Origin: Latilactobacillus fuchuensis DSM 14340 = JCM 11249
Lineage (GTDB): Bacteria > Bacillota > Bacilli > Lactobacillales > Lactobacillaceae
Direction: 5' to 3'
Assembly: GCF_000615805.1 (NCBI RefSeq)
Contig: NZ_BAMJ01000006.1
Coordinates: 1-64,000 of the forward strand
DNA length: 64,000 nucleotides
This document shows positions 43,704-53,642 of the stretch, piece after piece. Made by a program: the position numbers and the translations under genes. Below the pieces are notes generated by a model that saw nothing but the letters and a program-made list of their open reading frames with translations, searched no databases and had not been told where the DNA came from. How positions within the stretch are numbered: position 1 is the first letter of the stretch; each line of letters starts with the position of its first letter.

Positions 43704-43952
43704 CTAAAAATTTGTTTGGTTCGGACCTTGTTGCATGACTTGATAATGGGGTTCGGTGCTTTGTTCGCCCGTTTCAGCCGTCGTTAACACCTTTTTAAGC
43801 TTCTTATCAAATTCACGTCGCGGTAGTAGGACGGCATGGCCGCACCCCATACATTTAATCCGGATATCCATGCCGAGACGCACGACTTCAAACCGGTTCG
43901 TGCCGCAAGCGTGTTGTTTCTTCATTTGGACTAAATCACCTAATTGATACAT
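43704..43952 (-). CDS. DUF951 family zinc-finger-like protein
   Basis: 82 aa, first 60 match the YyzM/DUF951 domain, MYQLGDLVQMKKQHACGTNRFEVVRLGMDIRIKCMGCGHAVLLPRREF, whose Cys residues (HACG ... CMGCG) probably bind one metal. The tail KVLTTAETGEQSTEPHYQVMQ is additional. Conserved location between parB and ychF across Firmicutes. ATG 43952 chosen from GGAG seven bases upstream. Confidence 0.88.
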   Translation of the reverse strand: MYQLGDLVQMKKQHACGTNRFEVVRLGMDIRIKCMGCGHAVLLPRREFDKKLKKVLTTAETGEQSTEPHYQVMQQGPNQTNF

Positions 43953-43966
43953 GTGCATACTCCAAT

Positions 43967-44842
43967 CTAATCAATATTGACATCTAGCAACGATAAAATC
44001 CGGTTCAAATCGTCGACCGTTTGATAATCAATTTCAATTTTGCCCCGGCCTTTGCTATTAATCGCAATGTTGACCTTGGCATCAAATTTATCGACTAGTT
44101 GATTTTCACTCGCTTGAATATACGGTGATTTAATCTTGGTTTTGGTAACTTTCGTCGCTTTAGTTTGGTTCATTTGGTTGACCAACTGTTCGAGTTGCCG
44201 AACTGTTAAGCCTTCCGTAATCGTCCGTTTGGCTAAGGCGCTAATTTGCGTTTTCTTCTTTAACGCCAATAACGTCCGCGCTTGGCCCATCGACAAATCG
44301 CCATTTTGCAAAAGCTGTTTGACGTCGGCGGGTAGGCCTAGCAATCGTAAGTAATTAGCGATGTAGGGCCGACTCTTGCCCAGTCGTTCTGACACTTCAG
44401 CTTGCGTTAAGTTAAGTTTTTTAAGTAACGTTTCGTACGCTTGGGCTTCTTCCAACGGTGATAGATCTTCCCGTTGTAAATTTTCAAGGACGGCGACTTC
44501 CATCATTGCGGCTTCGTCAAATTGACGCGTGATTGCCGGAATCGTTTCTTTCCTAGCTAATTTAGAGGCTCTAAAACGGCGTTCACCGGCAATAATTTCG
44601 TAGCCGTTAATACTTTTACGCACGATAATCGGTTGAAAAACGCCTGACTTTTTAATCGAAGCGGCTAATTCATTTAACGCCACTTCATCGAACGTTTTCC
44701 GGGGTTGGTAAGGGTTGGGACGAATATCGGTTAGCGTTAATTCTTCCACTAATTCATCGTCTCGGTTTTTATTAGGCCCTTCGAACGCGGAGAAAACGGC
44801 GTCTAATCCGCGACCTAAGCCTTTTGAATTTCTATTGACCAT
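43967..44842 (-). CDS. parB: Chromosome partitioning protein ParB (Spo0J)
   Basis: 291-aa CTP-dependent parS clamp. N-terminal LTDIRPNPYQPRKTFDE, the CTP-motif GERRFRASK and the HTH (TQAEVSERLGKSRPYIANYLRLL), then dimerisation C-terminus. It starts within the end of parA (overlap 11 bases, SD AAGGAGGTG). Candidate sites at 25316 and 47351 carry the CA(C/T)GTG core. Confidence 0.95.
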   Translation of the reverse strand: MVNRNSKGLGRGLDAVFSAFEGPNKNRDDELVEELTLTDIRPNPYQPRKTFDEVALNELAASIKKSGVFQPIIVRKSINGYEIIAGERRFRASKLARKETIPAITRQFDEAAMMEVAVLENLQREDLSPLEEAQAYETLLKKLNLTQAEVSERLGKSRPYIANYLRLLGLPADVKQLLQNGDLSMGQARTLLALKKKTQISALAKRTITEGLTVRQLEQLVNQMNQTKATKVTKTKIKSPYIQASENQLVDKFDAKVNIAINSKGRGKIEIDYQTVDDLNRILSLLDVNID

Positions 44843-45602
44843 TAGCGGCTAGCACCTCCTTCGTCAAACTCTGATAAACTTCGGCCCCTCGTGACTTAGC
44901 ATCGTAATCCACAATCGACATCCCGTGACTAGGTGCTTCAGCTAAGCGGGTATTCCGCGGAATAATCGTATCATAGACGCGATCACCGAAATACTTGCGA
45001 ACTTCTTCAATCACTTGCGCGCCGAGGTTCGTCCGGGCATCATACATCGTCAATAAGACCCCTTCAATCGCCAAATTGGGATTAAAGTGTTTTTGAACCA
45101 AGCGAACGGTATTCAATAATTGGCTTAACCCTTCTAAGGCATAGTATTCACTTTGAACGGGGATTAAGATTGAATTGCTGGCCGTAAAAGCGTTGATCGA
45201 CAATTGACCTAATGACGGTGGGCAGTCAATCAACACGTAATCGTAATCTTTCAAAACGGGTTCTAACCCTAATTTTAAACGCATTTCGCGCGCCATTTGA
45301 GCCGTCAATTCGATTTCAGCACCGGCAAGTTGAATCGTCGCGGGGACAATATCCAATCGTTCGTGCGCGGTGTGGATAATCGTTTCAGCTAACGGATATT
45401 CATCAACGAGGACATCGTAGATATCTTTGCCGACTTGCGCCTTTTGAACGCCAATCCCACTCGTGGCATTACCTTGTGCATCGGAATCAATAATTAACAC
45501 CCGGTGACCTTCATCGGCTAAACAAGCGCCTAAATTAATGGTCGTCGTCGTTTTACCAACGCCGCCTTTTTGATTTGCTATTGAAATAACGTGTGCCATC
45601 AT
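44832..45602 (-). CDS. parA: Chromosome partitioning ATPase ParA (Soj)
   Basis: 256-aa Walker-type ATPase that drives origin segregation and modulates DnaA. Deviant Walker A NQKGGVGKTTTTINLGACLA (signature Lys), Walker B VLIDCPPSLGQLS and the C-terminal IVDYDAKSRGAEVYQSLTKE segment. SD GGAGGG. Located between noc and parB in the standard origin-proximal operon. Confidence 0.95.
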   Translation of the reverse strand: MMAHVISIANQKGGVGKTTTTINLGACLADEGHRVLIIDSDAQGNATSGIGVQKAQVGKDIYDVLVDEYPLAETIIHTAHERLDIVPATIQLAGAEIELTAQMAREMRLKLGLEPVLKDYDYVLIDCPPSLGQLSINAFTASNSILIPVQSEYYALEGLSQLLNTVRLVQKHFNPNLAIEGVLLTMYDARTNLGAQVIEEVRKYFGDRVYDTIIPRNTRLAEAPSHGMSIVDYDAKSRGAEVYQSLTKEVLAANGQ

Positions 45603-45611
45603 GCAACCCTC

Positions 45612-46487
45612 CTATTTCTTAGGAATTTCGATAATCATGCGGTAAACATCATCTTGGTCTTCTTCAGTGGTCTTAACGGTAATCCCACTTTTTTCAACCA
45701 ATTGAACTGATTTTTTAATCGTATTAACCGCAATTCGTGTATCGTGTCCGACATTCTTTTCTTTTTTAGTGGCCGTTTTTTTAGTCGTCTTTTTAGTTTC
45801 AGCGACAGGTTCGTCAGCGCCCACTTCTTCGGCTGGTGTTTCCACGACTGGATTGACGATCCCGTCAACTACCGCTTCAGTGTCTTTAACGGTTAATTTA
45901 TCCGCCAAGATTTGATGGAGGACCATTTGTTGTTTGAATTCATCTAATTTTAAAAGGCTCCGGCCATGACGTTCAGAAATTTCATGATTCATAATTGCGT
46001 CTTGAACGGGTTGGGATAATTTCAAAAGTCGTAACTTGTTAGCGATGAATGATTGGCTTTTACCCATTTTTTCAGCTAAGCTTGCTTGCGTGAAATCGTT
46101 GAGCGCCATTAAGCTCTTGTAAGCATCCGCTTCTTCGACCGCGGTTAATTCTTCACGTTGTAAGTTTTCAATCAACGCCATCGAAGCCGTTTCGTGATCG
46201 TCCATCGTTTCCACGATGGCGGGTAGTTCAGCCCATTTTAACGATTGAATCGCTCTAAATCGGCGTTCACCAGCAATAATTTCGAATTGATGATTCTCAT
46301 ATTCGCGCAAGATAATTGGTTGTAACAAACCGTGTTGTTCAATCGTACTGGCTAATTCTGCAATATTTTCAGTATTAAATACCTTCCGGGGTTGGAAACG
46401 GTTGGGCACGATTGACGCGACCGGGACCATCACCACCTGCTTAATATGTTTGTCGTCTTTTTTCTTACCAAAAAATGAAATTGCCAT
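45612..46487 (-). CDS. noc: Nucleoid occlusion protein Noc
   Basis: 291-aa ParB-family protein. N-terminal amphipathic start ([17 protein letters not shown]) that targets membrane, PNRFQPRKVFNTENI, GERRFRAIQSL, HTH (TQASLAEKMGKSQSFIANKLRLLKL) and a Lys-rich linker (KKTTKKTATKKEKN). Noc blocks FtsZ assembly over DNA and binds NBS sites; candidate NBS-like sites are at 17067, 27899 and 33160. Its ATG shares one base with the rsmG stop. Distinguished from parB by its position after rsmG and by the amphipathic start. Confidence 0.93.
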   Translation of the reverse strand: MAISFFGKKKDDKHIKQVVMVPVASIVPNRFQPRKVFNTENIAELASTIEQHGLLQPIILREYENHQFEIIAGERRFRAIQSLKWAELPAIVETMDDHETASMALIENLQREELTAVEEADAYKSLMALNDFTQASLAEKMGKSQSFIANKLRLLKLSQPVQDAIMNHEISERHGRSLLKLDEFKQQMVLHQILADKLTVKDTEAVVDGIVNPVVETPAEEVGADEPVAETKKTTKKTATKKEKNVGHDTRIAVNTIKKSVQLVEKSGITVKTTEEDQDDVYRMIIEIPKK

Positions 46488-47227
46488 TATTTTTCCTCCT
46501 TAGCCATTAACGGTTTTTTAACCGGTACACCAGCGCGCCGCGGATATTTATCCGGCGTTGGTTGGATTTTATCAATGATGATAATGTGTCGTGAATCGTT
46601 GGTTTCTGGTAACGTCAACGCAATATCGTCAACTAACCGGCCACCGAGCACGGTTAATGCGTAATCCGCATCCGCCAGTTCAGTCGCACTTTGACTCGCC
46701 TTTAACGCGATAAATTGCCCGCCGACTTTGACGGCCGGTAAACAGAATTCTGCTAAAACATTCAATGAAGCGACTGCGCGGGCCGTCACGATGTCGAACT
46801 GTTCCCGGTACGGACTCTTAAGTTGGCTAAACAGTTCCGCCCGATCATGCACTAAGCGGACGTCAGTTAAACCAAGTTCTTGGACCAATTCTTCCAAAAA
46901 ATGAATCCGTTTATTTAATGAATCAACGATCGTAATTTTAAGTTGGGGAAATAGAATTTTAATCGGTAACGACGGAAAGCCCGCACCAGCACCAATGTCA
47001 CAAATACTTAACGGTTCGCTTCGCAATTGATCAAGATAGAGCGCCGGCGTAATTGAATCGTAAAAATGTTTTAAATAGACGGCCTCTCGTTCCGTAATCG
47101 CCGTCAAATTGACGTTTTGATTGACGGCGACTAACCGTTCAAAATAACGCGCAAACTGGTCGGTTTGTTTTTGTGAAACTGGAATATCATGGGCTTTTAG
47201 CGCTGCTACAAAAGCGGTAGGTGTCAT
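46487..47227 (-). CDS. rsmG: 16S rRNA (guanine527-N7)-methyltransferase RsmG
   Basis: 246-aa SAM-dependent methyltransferase (GidB). SAM-binding [34 protein letters not shown], and VTARAVASL (catalytic region). Loss gives low-level streptomycin resistance. First gene of rsmG-noc-parA-parB. A parS-like site lies upstream at 47351. Confidence 0.95.
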   Translation of the reverse strand: MTPTAFVAALKAHDIPVSQKQTDQFARYFERLVAVNQNVNLTAITEREAVYLKHFYDSITPALYLDQLRSEPLSICDIGAGAGFPSLPIKILFPQLKITIVDSLNKRIHFLEELVQELGLTDVRLVHDRAELFSQLKSPYREQFDIVTARAVASLNVLAEFCLPAVKVGGQFIALKASQSATELADADYALTVLGGRLVDDIALTLPETNDSRHIIIIDKIQPTPDKYPRRAGVPVKKPLMAKEEK

Positions 47228-47350
47228 TATTTCTCCTTATATATCGAGTTAATTAATCATCAGAAATCGTGGAACAATAATTGTTTCACACATACATTTT
47301 AGTTTAACCTACTTATTATTAAAAAACAAGGTTCAGGCGGGCCGATTTGC

Positions 47351-47366
47351 TGTTTCATGTGAAACG
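47351..47366. promoter_or_regulatory. parS-like site
   Basis: TGTTTCATGTGAAACG matches TGTTTCACGTGAAACA at 14 of 16 positions, intergenic between rsmG and the permease. Confidence 0.65.
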
Positions 47367-47464
47367 TCATTTATCCGTAAATTAAGAACAATCAGTCCCT
47401 TAATCACAATCAACATTCATTAAGAAAACCCTTTTACATCAATCAAATCGATGAATGTTCATAG

Positions 47465-47506
47465 AAAGCGAACAATCCCGATTGTCTAAGATTGTATATT
47501 CGCTTT
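47465..47506 (+). promoter_or_regulatory. Two PurBox-like operators upstream of purine permease
   Basis: AAAGCGAACAAT (47465-47476) fits the PurBox core CGAAC; an inverted copy with one mismatch (AAAGCGAATAT on the minus strand, 47496-47506) follows at the spacing usual for PurR dimers. The arms could also fold as a hairpin ending in T5. Confidence 0.55.
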
Positions 47507-47594
47507 TTACTCAAATTTTAATTTGAAGTCACTAATAGCGTGTGCTAAACTGAATATTAAACAAAATTTAAACAACGATACGGAGGGACACTTT

Positions 47595-48935
47595 GTGGCA
47601 GATATTCAGTCCGACTCAGTGCAAACAAATCACCCAGCACCAAAACTTTCCCATATAAAGGCGGCCATTCTTGGTTTACAACATCTATTAGCCATGTATT
47701 CCGGCGATGTTCTCATTCCGCTTTTAGTCGGGGCAGCACTGCATTTCAATGCCGCTCAAATGACCTACTTAGTTTCTGTTGATATTTTCATGTGTGGGGT
47801 CGCGACCTTACTCCAATTAAAACGGACGCCACTCACGGGGATTGCCTTACCGGTCGTCCTCGGCTGTGCCGTCGAATACGTCGCACCTTTAACGGCGATT
47901 GGTACGAATAGCCAACTCGGCATCGACGTCATGTACGGTAGTATTATCGGCGCCGGCGTCTTCATCCTTTTGGTTTCAGGCCTGTTCGCCCGACTTCGGT
48001 GGCTTTTCCCACCAGTTGTCACGGGTTCACTAATTACATTGATTGGGTTTACTTTGATTCCAGTCGCCTTCCAAAATTTAGGTGGTGGTGATTTAACCGC
48101 TAAAACTTTCGGGAGCATGCCGAACTTAATCGCTGGTTTTGCCACGATCGCTTTAATTCTCATTTTTAGTATCTGGGGCCGCGGTTTCGTCCAACAGATC
48201 GCGATTCTGATCGGCATCATCGGTGGCACGCTAGTCGGCGCGGCCATCGGATTGGTCTCACTTGATCCAGTTGGTCAAGCCAGCTGGTTTAAATTACCGC
48301 AATTATTCTATTTCGGCACCCCCCGCTTTGAATGGTCCTCAATCGCCTCGATGTCACTCGCTGCTTTAACCACGATGATCGAATCCATCGGCGTCTTCTT
48401 CGCACTCGGCGAAATCGTCGGTCGCGATATTACGAGTGATGATTTAAAACGTGGTTTCCGTGCTGAAGGGATTGCCGCCATTCTTGGTGGTCTGTTCAAT
48501 ACCTTCCCTTATTCAACTTTCTCGCAAAACGTTGGGATCGTCCAATTGTCCGGGATTAAAACGAAAAAGCCCGTTTATTATTCAGCCTTCTTCTTAATCT
48601 TCTTAGGCCTCCTACCTAAAATCGGGGCGGTTGCCACAATTATCCCCTCATCTGTTTTAGGCGGCGCAATGGTCGTGATGTTCGGGACTGTCGGAATTCA
48701 AGGGATTAAGATGTTACACAAAGTCGACCTTGATGATAACCGCAACCTGCTCGTTTCAGCCGTCTCTATTGGCTTGGGACTCGGGATTGCGATTCATCCA
48801 ACCTTACTCCAAGGCTTACCAATCAGTGTTCGAACAATCTTAGGTAACGGCCTAGTCGTCGGTAGCCTAAGTGCCGTCATCTTAAACTTATTATTCAACT
48901 ACAAATCATTACTTGCCAGTCGGCATGCTGCATAA
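47595..48935 (+). CDS. NCS2 family nucleobase (xanthine/uracil-type) permease
   Basis: 446-aa transporter with 13-14 helices. Characteristic are LGLQHLLAMYSGDVLIPLLVGAAL (Q and H of NAT proteins), TGIALPVVLGCAVEYVAPL and the substrate signature around SMSLAALTTMIESIGVFFALGEIVGRDI. The PurR-like operator upstream favours purine (xanthine or guanine) uptake. GTG 47595 has SD GGAGGG; the frame upstream to 47523 is promoter/leader. A terminator closes the single-gene unit. Confidence 0.88.
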   Translation: MADIQSDSVQTNHPAPKLSHIKAAILGLQHLLAMYSGDVLIPLLVGAALHFNAAQMTYLVSVDIFMCGVATLLQLKRTPLTGIALPVVLGCAVEYVAPLTAIGTNSQLGIDVMYGSIIGAGVFILLVSGLFARLRWLFPPVVTGSLITLIGFTLIPVAFQNLGGGDLTAKTFGSMPNLIAGFATIALILIFSIWGRGFVQQIAILIGIIGGTLVGAAIGLVSLDPVGQASWFKLPQLFYFGTPRFEWSSIASMSLAALTTMIESIGVFFALGEIVGRDITSDDLKRGFRAEGIAAILGGLFNTFPYSTFSQNVGIVQLSGIKTKKPVYYSAFFLIFLGLLPKIGAVATIIPSSVLGGAMVVMFGTVGIQGIKMLHKVDLDDNRNLLVSAVSIGLGLGIAIHPTLLQGLPISVRTILGNGLVVGSLSAVILNLLFNYKSLLASRHAA

Positions 48936-48944
48936 ATAAAGCAT

Positions 48945-48978
48945 AAAAGGCGCGATTCCAAATGGAATCGCGCCTTTT
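48945..48978. terminator. Bidirectional terminator
   Basis: AAAAGGCGCGATTCCA / TGGAATCGCGCCTTTT, convergent with dnaB. Confidence 0.92.
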
Positions 48979-48984
48979 CTATCT

Positions 48985-50382
48985 TTATTCTGGTGCATAC
49001 GAAATCGATGAGAATTTATTAAAGGTTTTGACGAACAATAATTTGACCGTCCCCCGAGCGCCAGCCCGGTTTTTTTCGATAATGACTTCCACTTCACCGA
49101 CATCGGAATCTTCTGGTTCTTGCGGTGCTGGTGCGTTACCACCATTATAATCGTCACCATCTTCGCCGGGTTCATCACGATAATAATCATCCCGGTACAA
49201 GAAGGCCACGATATCGGCATCTTGTTCGATTGATCCCGATTCACGAATATCGGACAGCACTGGTCGTTTATCCTGACGTTGTTCGACGCCCCGTGAAAGT
49301 TGGGATAGTGCAATGACGGGCACCCGTAATTCCTTGGCTAACTTCTTGAGTTGCCGTGAAATCGCCGAGACTTCTTGTTGACGGTTTTCTTGGCCGGAAC
49401 CTTCAATCAATTGCAAATAATCGATGACGATTAACCCGACACCATCTTTTTCTTTGGCTAAACGGCGACATTTAGCCCGAATTTCAGCCATTTTGACGCC
49501 GGGTGTATCGTCGATATAAATATTAGCTTTAGACAAACTACCCATTGCGACGATTAAATTCTGCCATTCTTGTTCATCCAATTGACCCGTCCGTAAATGG
49601 TTAGCGTCAATACTGCCTTCCGCACACAACATCCGGTTAACCAGTTGTTCGGCACCCATTTCCAAACTAAAAATCGCAATATTTTCATTCGTTTTAGTCC
49701 CAATATTTTGGGCGATATTCAAAACAAACGCCGTCTTCCCAACCCCGGGACGGGCCGCTAAGATAATCAATTCATCGGCATGTAAGCCGGCGGTAATCTT
49801 ATCTAAATCCCGGTAACCGGTTGAAAGACCCGTGATATCTTCTTCGTTTTGATACAATTTATCAATTTGTTCGATGGATGAATTCAAGACGTCCGAAATG
49901 GATTTAAACCCGGCCTTATTTTGACGTTCGGAAACGTCCATAATTTCTTTTTCAGCCGAATCGAGAATATCGGTGACGTCTTCATCTTGCGCGTAACCTT
50001 TAGCGACAATATTTTGGGCCGTTTGTATCAAGCGCCGTAACATCGCTTTTTCAGAGACGATTTTAGCGTAATAAACAACATTGGCGGCGGTCGGCACTGA
50101 ATCGGCTAATTCGGCTAAATAGCTAATACCACCGATGTCTTCTAATTGGTTGCGGGCGTCGAGTTCACTCTTTAAAGTGACCGCATCGATGCCTTCCCCC
50201 CGTTCGTTAAGTTCAACCATCGTTTGAAAGATGAGTTGGTGGGCCCGGCGATAAAAATCATCGGTTGAAACGTATTCCATCGCTTCAACTAATGCGTCAC
50301 CACTAATAAACACAGCACCTAACACGGCTTGTTCGGCTTCATTATTTTGTGGTGGTGTCTGTTCGATTAGTTCATTATTCAC
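48985..50382 (-). CDS. dnaB: Replicative DNA helicase DnaB
   Basis: 465-aa hexameric helicase. N-terminal domain with PPQNNEAEQAVLGAVFISGDAL; RecA core with Walker A ARPGVGKTAFVLN, motif KYD-like EMGAEQL, Walker B LIVIDYLQLI, SRxLKxLAKEL and RDSGSIEQDADIV-like DIRESGSIEQDADI. Acidic insertion (EDGDDYNGGNAPAPQEPEDSD) near the C-terminus. GTG 50382 is chosen by SD AAAGGGG. Located after rplI as in most Firmicutes. Confidence 0.95.
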   Translation of the reverse strand: MNNELIEQTPPQNNEAEQAVLGAVFISGDALVEAMEYVSTDDFYRRAHQLIFQTMVELNERGEGIDAVTLKSELDARNQLEDIGGISYLAELADSVPTAANVVYYAKIVSEKAMLRRLIQTAQNIVAKGYAQDEDVTDILDSAEKEIMDVSERQNKAGFKSISDVLNSSIEQIDKLYQNEEDITGLSTGYRDLDKITAGLHADELIILAARPGVGKTAFVLNIAQNIGTKTNENIAIFSLEMGAEQLVNRMLCAEGSIDANHLRTGQLDEQEWQNLIVAMGSLSKANIYIDDTPGVKMAEIRAKCRRLAKEKDGVGLIVIDYLQLIEGSGQENRQQEVSAISRQLKKLAKELRVPVIALSQLSRGVEQRQDKRPVLSDIRESGSIEQDADIVAFLYRDDYYRDEPGEDGDDYNGGNAPAPQEPEDSDVGEVEVIIEKNRAGARGTVKLLFVKTFNKFSSISYAPE

Positions 50383-50432
50383 CCTGATTACCCCTTTATT
50401 TCTGTCCTGTTTCATGCTCATATCATAATACC

Positions 50433-50472
50433 ACAAAAAAAAAATCGTGATTCAATGATTGATCACGATTTT
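50433..50472 (-). terminator. Terminator after rplI
   Basis: AAAATCGTGAT / ATCACGATTTT; the minus-strand transcript then has ten T (50434-50444 complement). Confidence 0.88.
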
Positions 50473-50481
50473 AAGGCAACT

Positions 50482-50934
50482 TTATTCAGTGACAATGTGA
50501 ACTCGGATAGACGCTTCAACTTCCGGATGAATCCGAACCGTCACACTCCGATATCCCAATGCTTTGATGGGTTCTGGCAAATCAATTTTACGTTTGTCGA
50601 CTTTAATTTTATATTGTTGTTCTAAGGCTTGCGCGATTTGTTTGCTAGGAATTGAACCGAATAGTCGGCTATCTTCGCCTGCTTTAGATTTGATTTCAAC
50701 GATTGTTGCGTCGTCTTCAATCTTCATTTTTAACACTTTCGCTTCGGCTAATTCAGCTGCGGCATTCTTAGCTTCAGCATGTTGTTGCCCTTTTAAAGTA
50801 CTGATGGCTGAAGTCGTGGCTTGTTTTGCCTTACCATTTTTAATTAAAAAGTTTTGGGCGTAACCATCTGGCACGTCTTTGACTTGGCCTTTTTTACCTT
50901 TACCACGAACATCTTCTAAAAATATGACTTTCAT
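50482..50934 (-). CDS. rplI: 50S ribosomal protein L9
   Basis: 150-aa L9: [30 protein letters not shown] (N-domain), a long connecting helix ([20 protein letters not shown]) and C-domain ([19 protein letters not shown]). ATG 50934 is chosen because SD GGTGG precedes it and the start agrees with the family. Its frame starts 24 bases after the gdpP stop, so the two are cotranscribed. A strong terminator follows. Confidence 0.95.
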   Translation of the reverse strand: MKVIFLEDVRGKGKKGQVKDVPDGYAQNFLIKNGKAKQATTSAISTLKGQQHAEAKNAAAELAEAKVLKMKIEDDATIVEIKSKAGEDSRLFGSIPSKQIAQALEQQYKIKVDKRKIDLPEPIKALGYRSVTVRIHPEVEASIRVHIVTE

Positions 50935-50957
50935 CTTTGGGACCACCTTTATCAAAT

Positions 50958-52991
50958 TTAATCATGTTTGGTTGTTTCATCGTCTTCAGCTGGATCAAAT
51001 AATTCAGCTAAGACGGTCAATAACTTGGCTTTGGCTTCACTAACCGTCGCATCTTTCAATTGCGTGGCTGCGTTGGATAGGTGCCCACCGCCGCCTAGTC
51101 GTTCCATAATGACCTGGACGTTAATGTCCCCTAAACTACGAGCGGAGATGGCAATCAACCCATCCGGACGTTGAACGACGACAAAAGCCGCTTCAATCCC
51201 CGATAACGAGAGCAACGTATCCGCTGCTTGGGCCGCAATCACCGGATCATAGGTCCGATTGTCTTCCCCAAGACATAATGCCATATTCGGTTCGACCATA
51301 TCAATTGTTTCGATTAAATGGTTCTTTTGAATATAATTATCGACGTTTTCTTTCAATAAATGTTGGACCATCGACGCATCCGCGCCGACCGACCGTAAAT
51401 AACTAGCTGCATCGAACGTCCGCGTCCCGGTCCGCATTGAAAATGATTGGGTATCGACCGTAATCCCGGCCAACATCGTTGTCGCTTCAAACTTATTAAT
51501 ATTCGCCACGTTTTGGGGTTGGTATTCAAACATTTCGGTGACTAGTTCACACGTTGAAGACGCGTAGGGTTCGATATAAACCAACATGGGGTTTTCTGGG
51601 AACTCTTCCCCCCGTCGGTGATGATCGATGACAATCGTCTTTTGATTGAGCTTCTCGTACAAGTCTGGCGCCATCGTGATGGATGGTTTAGAATGATCGA
51701 CCATCACTAACAAACTATTGTCGGTCGCTTTTTCAACCGCTTCTTCGGGTGACAAAACTTCGACCGCGATTTCTGGATAAGCCTTAACCTCTTCCAATAA
51801 GCGTTGAATGTCAGTATGGATGTTATTTTGATCAATAACCACGTAACATTTCTTACCATTCATCTCGGCAATTCGGCGAATCCCAAACGAAGCGCCGAGC
51901 GCATCCATATCAGGGCGAATATGGCCCATAACGAAGACGGCATCGACTTGTTTGAAGACTTCTTGGAGTGCTTGTGAAATCATCCGGGCCCGCACGCGAG
52001 TCCGTTTTTCCATCGGATTGGTTTTCCCACCATAGAAGCGGGCTTGACCGTCGCTCGATTTAACGACCACTTGATCGCCACCCCGACCTAACGCTAAATC
52101 TAAATTACTTTGGGAAGTCGTTGCTAAAACGGCTAAATCGGATTCCCCATAGGCAAACCCAACACTCAAGGTTAATGGGAAGTTTTGTTTCGACGTTTCT
52201 TCACGAATCTCATCTAAAATTTTGAATTTTTCTTTTTCAGCGGCATGCAAGGATTTTGCATACGCCAACACGAAGAAATGGTCATCATCAACGCGTTTCA
52301 AGAACATCTGGAACTGGTTCGCCCATTTCGATAACTCGTTGGTGACGTAGTTATTCAAGTTAGAAACGGCTTGATCATCCATCGTCTGGGTGATTTCATC
52401 GTAATTATCTAAGAAAACTTGGCCGATCGCAACTTGTTCGTCTTCATAACGGTCTTCAATCGCCGCGTAACGCGTGATATCGAGTAGATAAACAACCCCA
52501 ATACTTTCTTGAATAATAATTTGGAACTGATTATCGCCCCAATGAACAATTTTCGTATCACTAGCGGCTTCATTTTGGGTGACCAATTCAGCTAGTTCCG
52601 GATCAACCTCTTTAATCGGCTTGCCCAAAACTTCCTTATCACCTAAATACTGTTGTAAATACGGATTGGTCCACTGAATCTCGCCTTTTTCGTTATACAA
52701 TAAGATTCCGATTGGCATCTTAATCAAGGCCTCTTGTTCGCCCCGTTTAATCCGGTAAGACAAATCAGAGACGTACTTCGCCGTATTCTCAGTCACCGTT
52801 TCAATCGCGTACAACACCGTAATCACGGTCCCGATTAATAGGACAAACAAAATCAAGGCGATTAGCCAGTTGAGCATCGCGGCAAAAACCAAACTAACAA
52901 CGGTTAAGCCCATCAAAACGAGCGCAACAGTCCGTAAGCGACTATCGTCTAGAAACTGCGGCATTTTAAACTGCTTAAATTTATTTTTCAT
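50958..52991 (-). CDS. gdpP: c-di-AMP phosphodiesterase GdpP
   Basis: 677 aa: two N-terminal membrane helices (residues 20-65), a heme/PAS-like domain, a degenerate GGDEF domain and a DHH/DHHA1 phosphodiesterase with [33 protein letters not shown] and [13 protein letters not shown]. Hydrolyses c-di-AMP to pApA and sets cell-wall and potassium homeostasis. SD AAGGAG. First gene of gdpP-rplI. The region upstream contains repeats. Confidence 0.95.
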   Translation of the reverse strand: MKNKFKQFKMPQFLDDSRLRTVALVLMGLTVVSLVFAAMLNWLIALILFVLLIGTVITVLYAIETVTENTAKYVSDLSYRIKRGEQEALIKMPIGILLYNEKGEIQWTNPYLQQYLGDKEVLGKPIKEVDPELAELVTQNEAASDTKIVHWGDNQFQIIIQESIGVVYLLDITRYAAIEDRYEDEQVAIGQVFLDNYDEITQTMDDQAVSNLNNYVTNELSKWANQFQMFLKRVDDDHFFVLAYAKSLHAAEKEKFKILDEIREETSKQNFPLTLSVGFAYGESDLAVLATTSQSNLDLALGRGGDQVVVKSSDGQARFYGGKTNPMEKRTRVRARMISQALQEVFKQVDAVFVMGHIRPDMDALGASFGIRRIAEMNGKKCYVVIDQNNIHTDIQRLLEEVKAYPEIAVEVLSPEEAVEKATDNSLLVMVDHSKPSITMAPDLYEKLNQKTIVIDHHRRGEEFPENPMLVYIEPYASSTCELVTEMFEYQPQNVANINKFEATTMLAGITVDTQSFSMRTGTRTFDAASYLRSVGADASMVQHLLKENVDNYIQKNHLIETIDMVEPNMALCLGEDNRTYDPVIAAQAADTLLSLSGIEAAFVVVQRPDGLIAISARSLGDINVQVIMERLGGGGHLSNAATQLKDATVSEAKAKLLTVLAELFDPAEDDETTKHD

Positions 52992-53117
52992 GTAAACTCC
53001 TTAACTCTTAAAAAAAAGTATGCTGGTCATTACATTCACAAACAATAATATGATCCCTTTACTAAATCTTAAAGAATCATTACCCTATTTTAGCACATTT
53101 TAAATCAGAGTGCTGTG

Positions 53118-53305
53118 ACACACGGTAGGTTCTGAGCATTAGCCTAGTACCGTAAATAAAGCTCGCTCTATAGCTTTATTTGCGGCACGTCGCTAAGCAC
53201 AGGAACCTGTGTGTCGAAGCACGTTTTAATCAGAGCGCTGACTAAGCCCGGTTACTTCTGAGTATCGCCTAGACTAGCGAATTATGACGGGTTTTAGTCA
53301 TTTGT
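53118..53305 (+). repeat. Two palindromic repeat units, inverted
   Basis: The left part is the reverse complement of the 17470-type unit (CACAGGAACCTGTGTG, GGTTCTGAGCATTAGCCTAG); the right part is the reverse complement of part of the 17217-type unit (TTCTGAGTATCGCCTAGACTAGC). Between rpsR and gdpP, in opposite orientation to both genes and separated from rpsR by a terminator. Confidence 0.7.
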
Positions 53306-53313
53306 CATTGGAC

Positions 53314-53352
53314 AAAAAAACCACCGACCAAGTTAACCTCGGTCGGTGGTTT
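53314..53352 (-). terminator. Terminator after rpsR
   Basis: CCACCGACC / GGTCGGTGG; the minus strand ends in a T run. Confidence 0.88.
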
Positions 53353-53363
53353 GAATTTAAAGT

Positions 53364-53603
53364 TTAGTCTTCAGTAACGAATGGTAGTAAGCCCATGATC
53401 CGAGCGCGTTTGATTGCAATTGTCAAACGACGTTGGTTCTTAGCACTTGTACCAGATACGCGACGAGGTAAAATCTTACCACGTTCTGAGATAAAACGTT
53501 TCAATAAATCAGTGTCTTTGTAGTCGATGTAGTCGATGTGATTAGCAGCGATAAAATCAACCTTACGACGGCGACGGTTGCCGCCTCTTCTTTGTTGAGC
53601 CAT
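53364..53603 (-). CDS. rpsR: 30S ribosomal protein S18
   Basis: 79 aa with the S18 core [60 protein letters not shown]. Binds S6 on the small subunit platform. The basic start ([13 protein letters not shown]) is usual. ATG 53603. Third gene of rpsF-ssb-rpsR. Confidence 0.96.
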   Translation of the reverse strand: MAQQRRGGNRRRRKVDFIAANHIDYIDYKDTDLLKRFISERGKILPRRVSGTSAKNQRRLTIAIKRARIMGLLPFVTED

Positions 53604-53642
53604 TGAAAAGTCCTCCTTCCACAACAATCTATTTGATTTCAG

